DNA of 64,000 bases from Streptomyces alboflavus (GCF_000716675.1 NZ_JNXT01000003.1:248001-312000); one strand, 5' to 3'. Counted from the stretch's first letter, positions 33,779 through 42,084 are shown. Notes: generated from the sequence alone by a model not told the origin. Program-made: numbers and translations.

Positions 33779-34165
33779 ATGAGCATGCACGGAGACCACG
33801 ACATGGGTCACACGGTCGCGGGCTGGACGGGCACCTGCGCGGCCGTGCTCGGCAGCGCGGTGACGGGGGTGGGGCTCGCCGCCGACTCGACCGGGGGACT
33901 GGTGGCGGGCGGTGCCGTCGTCGTGCTCGCCGCACTCGCCACCTGGGTCCTCCATCTCGCCGGGTGGGGCAAGCCCTCGGGGACGCGGCCGGTCGCGGAG
34001 CGGCCCTGGCGGGTCCGTGACACGGCGGCGCGCGGCGGCCACCCCGACTGCCTGGGCTGCCGCCTGGCGGGACGCGGGGGTGCCGCGGCGCCGGTCGTCG
34101 TCCCCGCCCTCGTGCCCGCTGCCGCTGCCGCGCCCGAACGCGCACCGGCGCCGCAGCGCTCGTGA
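33779..34165 (+). CDS. Small membrane protein, HGxxPAAW-like, with CxxC motif
   Basis: 128 residues. MSMHGDHDMGHTVAGWTGT resembles the actinobacterial HGxxPAAW proteins; two transmembrane helices follow (about 17-35 and 42-60, AGGAVVVLAALATWVLHLAG). The C-terminal half has HPDCLGCRLAGR, a CxxC that could bind metal or be redox active, then a Pro/Ala tail. ATG has AGGAGA 5 nt upstream. It is divergent from the MarR gene and overlaps the next frame (GTGA). Function of the family is unknown. Confidence 0.7.
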   Translation: MSMHGDHDMGHTVAGWTGTCAAVLGSAVTGVGLAADSTGGLVAGGAVVVLAALATWVLHLAGWGKPSGTRPVAERPWRVRDTAARGGHPDCLGCRLAGRGGAAAPVVVPALVPAAAAAPERAPAPQRS

Positions 34166-34662
34166 CCGCGGGAGCCGGGACGGACACCCCTGAGACCCAG
34201 TTGTTGCCGCCGGGACCCACTTGTGGCAACGGGCACTCAGCCGTAGCCGCCAGAGCCTGGGCGGGCGCGGCCCGACCGCGGGAAAATTCTCCGGTGTCCA
34301 TCATCACCTGCGTGAACTGCGGCGAGCTCCTGACCGACATACTCAGCCAAGTCCCCTTCCCGCCCACCCCGGAGAAGTTCACGGGGGAGCGCCTGGGCCT
34401 GCCCCTGTTGCCGCAGGGGACCTACGCGATCAACCCTGAGACGGGGGCGATCACCCTGCACCCCGACGGTGCCCCGGGTACGCGCCAGCACCGCGGTCCC
34501 GGGCGGCAGAACGGCTGCTGCGAACCCGACGGCCTCGACGGCCCCAACCTGGTGTGCGCCGGCTGTGGCGCCGAGGTCGCGACGCGGCAGACGGACTGCT
34601 GGCAGGAACACCTCGTCGCCGTCATCCCGGAAGCCGTGGAGTTCTATCCGAAGAGCCCCTGA
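34162..34662 (+). CDS. Cysteine-rich probable zinc-binding protein
   Basis: 166 residues, family not recognised. Cysteine pairs in TCGNGH, TCVNCGELL, QNGCCEPDG and VCAGCGAEVATRQTDCW suggest two zinc ribbons. No signal peptide or membrane segment. The start is provisional: GTG 34162 overlaps the upstream stop by 4 bp and keeps the first Cys motif, while GTG at 34297 (VSIITCVNCG) would lose it; neither has a strong ribosome site. Its coupling to the small membrane protein suggests shared use. Protein or nucleic-acid binding is a guess. Confidence 0.6.
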   Translation: MTAGAGTDTPETQLLPPGPTCGNGHSAVAARAWAGAARPRENSPVSIITCVNCGELLTDILSQVPFPPTPEKFTGERLGLPLLPQGTYAINPETGAITLHPDGAPGTRQHRGPGRQNGCCEPDGLDGPNLVCAGCGAEVATRQTDCWQEHLVAVIPEAVEFYPKSP

Positions 34663-34754
34663 GTCCTCCCGGACCTTTCTGCCGCCGACCGGTCACACTT
34701 CCCCCAAGCCGGTGCCCGGCCGGGCGTTCACCGACCCCTGGAAGTAGGACGTCA

Positions 34755-34790
34755 CCGGCCACAGCACCCGGGAGCGCGTGCTGTGGCCGG
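34755..34790. terminator. Bidirectional terminator
   Basis: 13-bp perfect stem (CCGGCCACAGCAC and complement) with a 10-nt loop between two convergent genes. Confidence 0.82.
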
Positions 34791-34831
34791 GACGAGGAGT
34801 CAGTGCCGGGACGAGGACCCGCTGCCGGGAT

Positions 34832-36010
34832 CTAGGGACGCGCCCGGCACAGCTCCTCGTCCACGAGGGCGCGCATGGCCTTCTGGGTGTCCTTGCCGCC
34901 GTCACTGTTGACGTACACCACGGCGGTCCGTGAGCCGTCCCGGGAGACACCGCTCCATGAGTGATAGCCGAGCAGTTCGCCCGGGTGCCCGAAGTAGCTG
35001 CCGCCGCAGGGCAACGGCAGCTCGCCGAGCCCAAGTCCGTATCTCACACCCAGCTCGGGCGCGGGCACGGTGGCCGTCATCTGGTCCAACTGCGCCGGAT
35101 CAAGGAGCCGGCCCCGGAGCAGGGCGCTGTAGAACCGCGTCAGGTCGCGCGCGGTGCTGATGATCGACCCGGAGCCGACGGCCATGCTCGGATTGAGCGT
35201 GGTGACGTCCATGCCGGTGCCGGTGCCGGTGCCGGTGCCGGTGCCGGTGCCGGTGCCGAACGAGGCGTAGGCCCGGGCGTGCGGGCCCAGGACGAAGGGG
35301 AAGACGCCGGGCGTACTGGTGTCCTTCAGGCCCAGCGGGCGGATGATCCGGGCGTTGACCTCCCGTGCCCAACTCCGGCCCGTGACCTTGTGAATGATCA
35401 TCGCGGCGAGCACGTAGTTGGTGTTGGAGTACGACCAGCCCTTGCCCGGCCGGAACGCGGGCGACGTCCGCATCGCGAGCCCCACCAACTCCTTTGGGCT
35501 GTACGTGCGGAACCGCTCGGCCCGATACCCCTGCGCGCTGTTCAGCGCGGGAATCTCCGGCTGGGTGTCCCGGATGCCGCTGGTGTGCCGCAACAACTGC
35601 CGTACGGTGATGGCGTCGCCGTCGTACCCGTTGCCCTGGACCAGTCCCGGCAGCCAGTCCTCGACGGTGTCGTCCAGGGACAGGCGCCCCTCGCCGACGA
35701 GTTGCAGCACGACCGTGGCGGTGAACGTCTTGGCGGCGCTGCCGATCCGGAACCTGCCGTTCTGGGGCATCGGCTTCGTGGTGCCCCTCTCGGCGGTCCC
35801 GGCGCGCGCCTTGTCGCGCGTGCCCGATGCCGCCGTCTCGGCGAACACACCGACGGCCCCGCTGTCACGGATCGCGTTCACCCGCTCCTGCAGCGGATCG
35901 GTCCGCTGCGGCTTCGCCACCGCCGTCGGCCCGGTCGACGCGGCGACGAGGAGGGCGATCGAGCCGGTCAGTACGAGCAGGCCGCGCCGACGCCTTTGTA
36001 ACCCATGCAT
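34832..36010 (-). CDS. Secreted serine hydrolase (class C beta-lactamase/DD-peptidase-like), copy 3, with TTA codon
   Basis: 392 residues. An Arg-rich signal peptide (LQRRRRGLLVLTGSIALLVA) leads to a domain with SAAK (Ser91), WSYSNTNY, and HPG in YFGHPGELLGY in place of HGG. The two cysteines, in PLPCGGSYF and EELCRARP, match those of the other copies. A (Gly-Thr) run inserted about two thirds along comes from a 6-bp repeat. Codon 4 is TTA (35999-36001), so bldA should control it. ATG 36010 is preferred; ATG 36022 is also in frame. DD-peptidase or esterase activity is likely. Confidence 0.87.
   Translation of the reverse strand: MHGLQRRRRGLLVLTGSIALLVAASTGPTAVAKPQRTDPLQERVNAIRDSGAVGVFAETAASGTRDKARAGTAERGTTKPMPQNGRFRIGSAAKTFTATVVLQLVGEGRLSLDDTVEDWLPGLVQGNGYDGDAITVRQLLRHTSGIRDTQPEIPALNSAQGYRAERFRTYSPKELVGLAMRTSPAFRPGKGWSYSNTNYVLAAMIIHKVTGRSWAREVNARIIRPLGLKDTSTPGVFPFVLGPHARAYASFGTGTGTGTGTGTGTGMDVTTLNPSMAVGSGSIISTARDLTRFYSALLRGRLLDPAQLDQMTATVPAPELGVRYGLGLGELPLPCGGSYFGHPGELLGYHSWSGVSRDGSRTAVVYVNSDGGKDTQKAMRALVDEELCRARP
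35213..35258. repeat. GCCGGT tandem repeat in coding sequence
   Basis: Seven copies of GCCGGT plus a partial unit, encoding the Gly-Thr run on the minus strand. Six-bp units keep the frame, so copy number can vary without breaking the gene. Confidence 0.9.
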
Positions 36011-36249
36011 GGTGATCCCCATCTCTGTTTCGCCCCCCGAGCCGGTGGTCGGCGACCATCCCACCAGCGGGGCGGGGAGCGGCCCATCCGGCTTTCCCCC
36101 GGACGCGTAGACCCGCTGTCCTCAGGGTGGTGGCGGGGGACAGCCCCCGTAGCTGCGCGCGGTGGTGAGCGACCGGCAGCGTCTGCACGCGACCGGCGCG
36201 GAACAACGAACCCGTCCTCACACGTGCACCGCGCCCCTAGGGCTTCCCG

Positions 36250-37125
36250 ATGGACAGCCGGAGGAACCCGACGTCGCCGAGCGGCCCCGAGTACGCGACC
36301 GCACCACCCGTCCCGACCAACGTGACAGGCCTGAACGGGGAGTTCACCGACCCCCTCTGGCGCGCCCCCGTCCGCCTGAACCCCGTGGAAGCGGACCTGC
36401 TGCGCACGCGACCGCTCCGCCGCCTGCACTTCGTCACGCACGGCGGGAGCTCCACTCTCAGCACCCTTCAGACATACTCCCGGCTCGAACACAGCCTCGG
36501 CGTACTCTCGTTGGCCGCGCACTTCGCCCCCGACGACGCGGACCTCAGAGTCGCGGCGCTGCTGCACGACATCGGCCATCTGCCTTTGAGCCACACCTTC
36601 GAGGGCCTCGCCGGTCTCGATCACCACGAGATCGGGCTGAGGTTGGTGCGCTCCGACCCGATCAGGTCGGTGCTGCGCGACCACGGGATCGAAGCCGGGA
36701 CCATCGTCGATCGACTCCGCGGCCGCCACCCCTCACCCCTCACCGGCCACCCCGGCCTCCTGAACCTCGACCACCTCGACTCCTACGTGCGCAGCGGGCG
36801 CTCCGCGGGCCGCCTCGACACCGATCCGGCCGTACTCCTGAGCCGCCTCGACCTCCACGACCACACGGTGTCCACGGACGCAGGGACGGCCGCAGCACTG
36901 GTCGCCCTGATCCGCGCGGAAGTCCGCCTGCACACCTCCTGGGACAACGTCGGCCCCGAGGGCGAGCCAGGCGATCACCTCGGGTGGCGGTTCTCCCTGC
37001 GCAAGATCTACAGCTCGGCGCCGCTGGTGGACGGCGAGAAGCTCGAACGCGCGGCGCCGGAGCTGGCCGCCGAGCTGAGCGCGCTGCACGCACTGCCCCT
37101 GGACTTCCGCGTCAGCTGGGATTGA
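36250..37125 (+). CDS. HD domain phosphohydrolase-like protein
   Basis: 291 residues. HD superfamily motifs are in order: TYSRLEHSLGVLSLA (His), LLHDIGHLPLSHTFE (His-Asp), then LDHHEIG and LNLDHLDSYVRSG (Asp). This pattern is that of the SAMHD1/dGTPase-like branch, which hydrolyses nucleotide triphosphates or diphosphates with a metal; the substrate is not known. ATG 36250 with a weak AGGG site. The 3' end is a 21-bp tandem duplication that repeats the last codons and the stop. Neighbours give no clue to function. Confidence 0.87.
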   Translation: MDSRRNPTSPSGPEYATAPPVPTNVTGLNGEFTDPLWRAPVRLNPVEADLLRTRPLRRLHFVTHGGSSTLSTLQTYSRLEHSLGVLSLAAHFAPDDADLRVAALLHDIGHLPLSHTFEGLAGLDHHEIGLRLVRSDPIRSVLRDHGIEAGTIVDRLRGRHPSPLTGHPGLLNLDHLDSYVRSGRSAGRLDTDPAVLLSRLDLHDHTVSTDAGTAAALVALIRAEVRLHTSWDNVGPEGEPGDHLGWRFSLRKIYSSAPLVDGEKLERAAPELAAELSALHALPLDFRVSWD

Positions 37126-37155
37126 TTCCGCGTCAGCTGGGACTGATTCCGCGTC
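37105..37155 (+). repeat. 21-bp tandem duplication across the HD gene stop
   Basis: Unit TTCCGCGTCAGCTGGGA(T/C)TGA occurs at 37105-37125 and 37126-37146, with a 9-bp third start at 37147. Each unit carries the in-frame TGA, so the protein length is unaffected. Confidence 0.9.
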
Positions 37156-37183
37156 GACGGGGACGGAAGCCCGCGCGCCGGGG

Positions 37184-37819
37184 TCAGTCGGTCGCGTCGA
37201 CCAGGTCGGCGACGAACTTGCGCAGGGTGCCGGAGCGGACGGGCGTGACACCGTGCAGGATCTGGGCGCCGTAGGCGAGGAAGACCCCGGGGGCGGCGTC
37301 GGTGGTCCAGCGGGTGCGCGGGGTGCGCGCGAGCCAGCTCGCCTCGTGGTTGTGCTCGTGCGTGTGGGGCAGCGCGTGGGTGAGCGGGGTGCCGGGGGCG
37401 AAGCCCTCGCGTTCCCCCGCCACGGCCCCGGTCCACAGGCGGGGGCTGCTGGTGGTCTCGACGTAGAAGTCGCCGCCCGCGTCCGCCTGTTCCAGCGTGA
37501 CGGCGATCCTGGCCAGGCGTCGCAGCGGGGCGGCGGGGTCGGGTATGCCGTCGACGTGCGTGGCCACGTGCAGGCCGGCGCGCAGCTCCACGTACATCCA
37601 GGAGGCGGCCCGCCGGACGGAGGGCATGTGGCGCTGGATCGAGGGCAGGGCGCGCTCGAGGGCCGCGTCGAGGATGTCGCGGGCCAGAGCGGGGGCCGGG
37701 GTGACGGAGGAGTCGGGCCGCGGTTCGTTGTCGGCGATCTTGCGGAGCTGTCGCAGCTCCTCGGGGCTGAGGGCCTCCTCGACGGAGTGCAGGGCCAGGG
37801 TCTCGGACAGCTGGATCAT
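37184..37819 (-). CDS. 2-oxoglutarate/Fe(II)-dependent oxygenase
   Basis: 211 residues of the prolyl-4-hydroxylase-like fold. The iron ligands are His88 and Asp90 in HVATHVDG and His189 in ILHGVTPVRSG, and Arg195 or Arg200 binds 2-oxoglutarate. The small size and lack of a signal peptide suggest a cytosolic hydroxylase of a small molecule or peptide. ATG 37819 has GAAGGAAG just upstream. It is divergent from the dihydroxybenzoate genes at 38228, across a 408-bp gap, so a tailoring role on their product is possible but unproven. Confidence 0.85.
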   Translation of the reverse strand: MIQLSETLALHSVEEALSPEELRQLRKIADNEPRPDSSVTPAPALARDILDAALERALPSIQRHMPSVRRAASWMYVELRAGLHVATHVDGIPDPAAPLRRLARIAVTLEQADAGGDFYVETTSSPRLWTGAVAGEREGFAPGTPLTHALPHTHEHNHEASWLARTPRTRWTTDAAPGVFLAYGAQILHGVTPVRSGTLRKFVADLVDATD

Positions 37820-38227
37820 GTGGTCTTCCTTCGGGACAGGGCGAGGCGCGCCAGTGCGACGGTCTCGGTCGGTGGAGGGGCGGTGTGCGGGGAGGATCCT
37901 CGAAGCCGTCCGTGAGAGTCGGCTCCGCGCGGCGGGGCGCTCCTGGCTGTCGGCGCGAGGCGCCGTGTCCGGGCCCCACACGGCCCGGTTGCCGACGCTA
38001 GGGCGGCCTGGGCCGAGGTGCGCGCGGGCGTCGGCTCTTCGGGTGACGCGGGCTGAATCCGCCGTGCACCGGGCTCCGCGGGCGGCGCTCCCTGCACGCG
38101 TACGCGGAACGCGGGCTCGGCACGCTTGCCCGGAATGCCGCACTCCGGGCGGTGTGCTTGCCTGGGCGAAGGCACGGCAAGCAGTCGGCGACACCCCCGG
38201 TGAGCGCCGCGACGGCGGAGGTTGGAA
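37820..38227. other. 408-bp gap between the oxygenase and dhbA
   Basis: No gene is visible. It holds the promoters of both divergent units. The only notable structure is a 7-bp inverted repeat, GCTTGCC (38156) and GGCAAGC (38176). I saw no iron-box-like palindrome of the DmdR/IdeR type (TTAGGTTAGG-like). Confidence 0.6.
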
Positions 38228-39007
38228 GTGCGGCTGCACGGCATCGACGGCCTCACCGCGGTGGTGACCGGCGCGGCCGGAGGCATCGGTTCAGCGATCG
38301 TGCTCGCGTTGGCGCGGGCGGGGGCCCAGGTGGTCGCCGTCGACCGTGCCGCCCCCGGCCGTCTGCGCGAGCGCGTCCCGGCGGAACTGCGCCCCCTGGT
38401 CCGCGAAAGGACGGCGGACGTCGCGGACCGGCACGCCGCCAGTGAACTCCTCGACGAGACCGAGCGCTCCCTCGGACCCGTCGGGCTGCTCGTGAGCGCG
38501 GCGGGCGTCCTGCGCCACGGACCCGCGGCCGACTGCACGGACCAGGACTGGCACGCGCTGCTCCACGCCAACGCGACGGGCGTCTTCGTCTGGGCGGGTG
38601 CCGCCGCCGAGCGCATGACGCGCCGCGGCCGCGGCTCCATCGTGACCGTCGCCTCGAACGCTGTCGGGGTGCCCCGGGCGGGCCTTGCCGCCTACGCCGC
38701 GTCCAAGGCCGCCGCCCACGCCTTCACCCTCGGCCTCGGTGTGGAGGTCGCCCCGCGCGGCGTGCGCTGCAACGTGGTGTGCCCCGGCTCGACGGACACC
38801 GCGATGCTCCGCGAGCTCACCGAAGGCCCCGACTTCCGCGCGGTCGTCGACGGGGACCCGGCAGCCTTCCGCACCGGCATCCCGCTGGGACGCGTCGCCG
38901 CCCCCGCCGACGTGGCCGACGCCGTGCTGTTCCTCGCCTCCGACCAGGCCCGCCACATCACACTCCACAGCCTGTACGTCGACGGCGGCGCCGCCCTGCG
39001 CGCCTGA
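38228..39007 (+). CDS. dhbA: 2,3-dihydro-2,3-dihydroxybenzoate dehydrogenase
   Basis: 259-residue short-chain dehydrogenase of the EntA/DhbA group. NAD loop TGAAGGIG (14-21), catalytic Ser143 region, Tyr156 and Lys160 in AAYAASKAA. The diagnostic features are VGVPRAGLAAYAASKAA, GVRCNVVCPGSTDTAM, FRTGIPLGRVAAPADVADAV and HITLHSLYVDGG, which match this enzyme rather than generic dehydrogenases. It oxidises dihydrodihydroxybenzoate to 2,3-dihydroxybenzoate, a catechol siderophore block. GTG 38228 has GGAGG 6 nt upstream. It is followed 20 bp later by dhbC. Confidence 0.88.
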   Translation: MRLHGIDGLTAVVTGAAGGIGSAIVLALARAGAQVVAVDRAAPGRLRERVPAELRPLVRERTADVADRHAASELLDETERSLGPVGLLVSAAGVLRHGPAADCTDQDWHALLHANATGVFVWAGAAAERMTRRGRGSIVTVASNAVGVPRAGLAAYAASKAAAHAFTLGLGVEVAPRGVRCNVVCPGSTDTAMLRELTEGPDFRAVVDGDPAAFRTGIPLGRVAAPADVADAVLFLASDQARHITLHSLYVDGGAALRA

Positions 39008-39027
39008 CCGCCCAGCCAGGAGCCGCC

Positions 39028-40266
39028 GTGTCCGACCACTCCACCTGGCCCCCCACCACCCCCGGGCGGGCCACCACCCGCTGGCTCCTGTCGACCCCGG
39101 GGCGCACACTCACCGCACACGACGGCACGCCGCTGCCCACCACGCCGGGCCCCGGCCAGTTCACCCGCCTCGCCCGCACCGCGGCGCGGCACCTGGCCGG
39201 CCACCCCGACGGGACGATCGTCGCCGGACTCGTCCCCTTCGACGAGGACACCCCCGCCCACCTCTGCCTCGCCCGGCCCGAGCGGTGGCCCCGCCACAGC
39301 GGCCACCCCACGGACAGCGGGAACGAGCCGCGCCACGGCAGCCCGACGCGCCCCGGGCTCCCGCACCTCCCGGACGCGGGGCCCGGCGTCCCCGAACCGC
39401 CGCCGGACGTCTACGCCGCGCTCGTCGAGGCCGCCCGCAGGGCAACGGCCGACGGGCCGTTGGCCAAGGTGGTCCTCGCCCGCACGCTGCGCATCCCCGT
39501 CGGCGCACCGCCCCTCGACGCCGCGCCCGCCCTCCTGTTCCGCCTCGCCGCACAGGACCGCCGGGCCCATCTCTTCGCGGCGACCCTGCCCGGCCACCCG
39601 GGCGGCGCGGGTCCCGACGTGCTCATCGGCGCCACACCGGAGACGCTGCTCACGCGCCGGGGTGACACCGTGGTCCTGCACCCCCTCGCCGGCACCGCCG
39701 CACGTCATCGCGACCCCGGGCGCGACCGGGCAGCCGCCCGCTCCCTGCTCGGCTCGGCCAAGGACCGCCACGAGCACCGGCTCGTCGTCGACGCGCTGCG
39801 CGCCCGCCTCGCCCCGCTCTGCAGCCGCCTGGAGGTTCCGCCGACGCCGACCCTCCACGCCACCACCCGCCTGTGGCACCTCGGTACCGTCATCCGGGCC
39901 CGCCTGCACCATCCGCCCCCCGACGCCCTGACCCTGGCGGCGCTGCTCCACCCGACCCCGGCCGTCTGCGGCACCCCCACGACGTACGCCCGTAGCCTGA
40001 TCCGCCGTCTCGAGCCCGTGCCGCGCGACTACTACACCGGGCTCGTCGGGTGGATGGACCGAGCGGGCGACGGCCACTGGGTGATCGCTCTGCGCTGCGG
40101 CCGCCTCGATGCCACCCATCTGCGGCTCTACGCGGGCGCCGGGATCGTCGCGCAGTCCGACCCGGCTTCCGAACTCGCCGAGACCCAGGCCAAGTTCACC
40201 ACCATGCTCGACGCCCTCACCGCCACGCACGACACCGCGCGGCTCTCGGCCGAGTCGCTTCGATGA
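39028..40266 (+). CDS. dhbC: Isochorismate synthase
   Basis: 412-residue chorismate-utilising enzyme. Segments LAKVVLARTLRI, GATPETLLTRRGD, HPLAGTAARHR, LHPTPAVCGTPT and RDYYTGLVGWMDRAGDGHW are the standard series; the pattern fits isochorismate synthases (EntC/DhbC) rather than anthranilate synthase. It converts chorismate to isochorismate. GTG 39028 has AGGAG 5 nt upstream. With dhbA it gives the first and last of three steps to dihydroxybenzoate; the isochorismatase (DhbB) and the peptide-assembly genes are not in this window. Confidence 0.9.
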   Translation: MSDHSTWPPTTPGRATTRWLLSTPGRTLTAHDGTPLPTTPGPGQFTRLARTAARHLAGHPDGTIVAGLVPFDEDTPAHLCLARPERWPRHSGHPTDSGNEPRHGSPTRPGLPHLPDAGPGVPEPPPDVYAALVEAARRATADGPLAKVVLARTLRIPVGAPPLDAAPALLFRLAAQDRRAHLFAATLPGHPGGAGPDVLIGATPETLLTRRGDTVVLHPLAGTAARHRDPGRDRAAARSLLGSAKDRHEHRLVVDALRARLAPLCSRLEVPPTPTLHATTRLWHLGTVIRARLHHPPPDALTLAALLHPTPAVCGTPTTYARSLIRRLEPVPRDYYTGLVGWMDRAGDGHWVIALRCGRLDATHLRLYAGAGIVAQSDPASELAETQAKFTTMLDALTATHDTARLSAESLR

Positions 40267-40432
40267 GCCGGACGAGGTCCCGCCCTCAGGCCACGCCGGG
40301 CGAGGGGGCGCGGAGGCGCACAGTGAGGCCGCGGGCGGCCCCGATCCGAACGGGTTGCCTTCCTCGCGCCCTGCCCCGGAGCCAACCGTTTCCCAGGAAG
40401 CACGGGTCCCTGCCGATGAGAGGGAGGTTCGC

Positions 40433-41626
40433 ATGACGCTGCGTACGGTACGGACCACATTGACCACCCTGGTCGCGGCGGCCGCGATGGTCGCCGCGGC
40501 CGGGCTGAGCGCCCCGTCCGCGGCGGCCGAGGCGGAGCACCCGTCGGCCCGGGGGCATGAGGCGACCCGGGCCGCGATGGACGCCGCGGTGAAGGCGGGA
40601 GTGCCCGGCGTCCTGGTGCGGGCGCACGATGCCCGGGGCGCGTGGCACGGGGGCGCGGGCGTCGCCGACCTGCGCACGGGGCGTCCACCGCTGTCGGCCG
40701 ACCGGTTCCGGGCGGGCAGCATCTCCAAGGTGTTCATCGCCACGGTCCTGCTCCAACTGGAGGCCGAGGGCAGGCTGAGCATGTCGGACACCGTGGAGGA
40801 CTGGCTGCCGGGCCTGGTCCGCGGCCACGGCCACGACGGCCGCAAGGTCAGCCTCCGCCAGCTCCTCAACCACACCAGCGGCATCTACGACTACACCGAG
40901 GACCCCGACCTGCACCTCGGAGGCAAGGTCTTCCTGGCCCACCGCTACGACACCTGGCAGCCCGAACAGCTCGTGGCACTCGCCATGCGCCACAAGCCCA
41001 CGTTCGCGCCCGGGTCCGGCTGGAACTACACCACCACCGAGTACGTCCTCGCCGCGATGGTCGTCGAACGGGCCACGGGCCGCAGCTACGCCGCCGAGGC
41101 CGAGCGGCGGATCTTCGAGCCGCTTGGGCTGCACGCCACCAGCCTGCCCGGCACCGGCGTCCGGATTCCCGCGCCGAGCGGGCGGATGTACACCACGTTC
41201 CCCGACGACCCGCAGCACACCGTCCACGACATCACCGAGTTCAACCCTTCCTGGGGCTGGGCCGCCGGAGAGATCATCTCCAGCACAGGCGACCTCGACC
41301 GCTTCCTCACCGCCCTGATGCGCGGAGAACTGCTCCCCGAGGCCCAGCTCCAGAAGATGACGACCACCGTCCCCTCACCCGACTTCGGCGACGGCCAGGA
41401 CGACGGCCTCGGAATCTTCCGCGCCAAGCTGCCCTGCGGAAAGGTGGTCTGGGGGCACACCGGCTTCCTGCCCGGTGCGCAGTCCATGGCGTACACCACC
41501 CGCGACGGACGCCACCGCCTGGTGGTCAACTTCAACACCGACCGGGCGGGCGACAGCGACGCGGCCGCGTACGTACTCCTCGCGGAATTCTGCGGGACGA
41601 CCCCGCCCGCCACCCTCACCCGCTGA
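40433..41626 (+). CDS. Secreted serine hydrolase (class C beta-lactamase/DD-peptidase-like), copy 4
   Basis: 397 residues. Signal peptide (TTLTTLVAAAAMVAAAGLSA), then SISK (Ser96) and HTG in VVWGHTGFLPG. The second box reads NYTTTEY where the other copies have YSN, so the usual Asn is a Thr. The two conserved cysteines are in KLPCGKV and AEFCGTT. ATG 40433 has GGGAGG 5 nt upstream. It follows dhbC by 166 bp on the same strand, with no clear link in function. An esterase or amidase role is as likely as DD-peptidase. Confidence 0.87.
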   Translation: MTLRTVRTTLTTLVAAAAMVAAAGLSAPSAAAEAEHPSARGHEATRAAMDAAVKAGVPGVLVRAHDARGAWHGGAGVADLRTGRPPLSADRFRAGSISKVFIATVLLQLEAEGRLSMSDTVEDWLPGLVRGHGHDGRKVSLRQLLNHTSGIYDYTEDPDLHLGGKVFLAHRYDTWQPEQLVALAMRHKPTFAPGSGWNYTTTEYVLAAMVVERATGRSYAAEAERRIFEPLGLHATSLPGTGVRIPAPSGRMYTTFPDDPQHTVHDITEFNPSWGWAAGEIISSTGDLDRFLTALMRGELLPEAQLQKMTTTVPSPDFGDGQDDGLGIFRAKLPCGKVVWGHTGFLPGAQSMAYTTRDGRHRLVVNFNTDRAGDSDAAAYVLLAEFCGTTPPATLTR

Positions 41627-41679
41627 GCGCCGTCCGCCCCCCGCCCGGCCGCCCGGCGCCGGTCTGACACGATGACGCG

Positions 41680-42084
41680 ATGGAACATGTGCGCCGGATC
41701 GTCAGCTCAGGTTCGCCGTTGGAGCCGCAGATCGGCTTCTCCCGCGCGGTGCGCTCGGGACCGTACGTCGTCGTCGCGGGAACGGCCCCGATCGGGGACG
41801 ACGGCTCCACCGTCGGACCCGGTGACGTCTACGCCCAGACTGTGCGGTGCCTGGACATCGCCGAGCGGGCGCTGCGCGAAGCGGGGGCGTCGCTCGACGA
41901 CGTGGTGCGCACGCGCCTCTTGCTGACGGACGTGACGCAGTGGAAGGAGGCCGCTCGCGCGCACGGCGAGCGGTTCGCCGCGATCCGTCCCGCCTGCACG
42001 GTCGTCGAGGTCTCCCGCTTCATCGACCCCGCTTGGCTCGTCGAGGTGGAGATCGACGCGGTACTCGGCCAGGAGACGGGCTGA
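41680..42084 (+). CDS. RidA family protein
   Basis: 134 residues, YjgF/RidA fold. GPYVVVAGTAPIGDDG, VRTRLLLTDVTQWKEAARAH and PACTVVEVSRFIDPAWLVEVEID are the family blocks, with the conserved Arg in VRTRL. RidA proteins hydrolyse reactive enamine/imine intermediates from PLP enzymes; this divergent member may have another ligand. ATG 41680. It stands alone downstream of the fourth serine hydrolase and 89 bp upstream of the next gene on the same strand. Confidence 0.87.
   Translation: MEHVRRIVSSGSPLEPQIGFSRAVRSGPYVVVAGTAPIGDDGSTVGPGDVYAQTVRCLDIAERALREAGASLDDVVRTRLLLTDVTQWKEAARAHGERFAAIRPACTVVEVSRFIDPAWLVEVEIDAVLGQETG

Noticed and set aside
37820..38227. Iron-regulator (DmdR/IdeR) box before dhbA
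   Set aside because: Looked for a TTAGGTTAGGCTAACC-like palindrome and found none; the small GCTTGCC repeat does not resemble it.
38692..40884. 730-codon open frame on the minus strand
   Set aside because: Antisense to dhbA, dhbC and the fourth serine hydrolase, without domain evidence.
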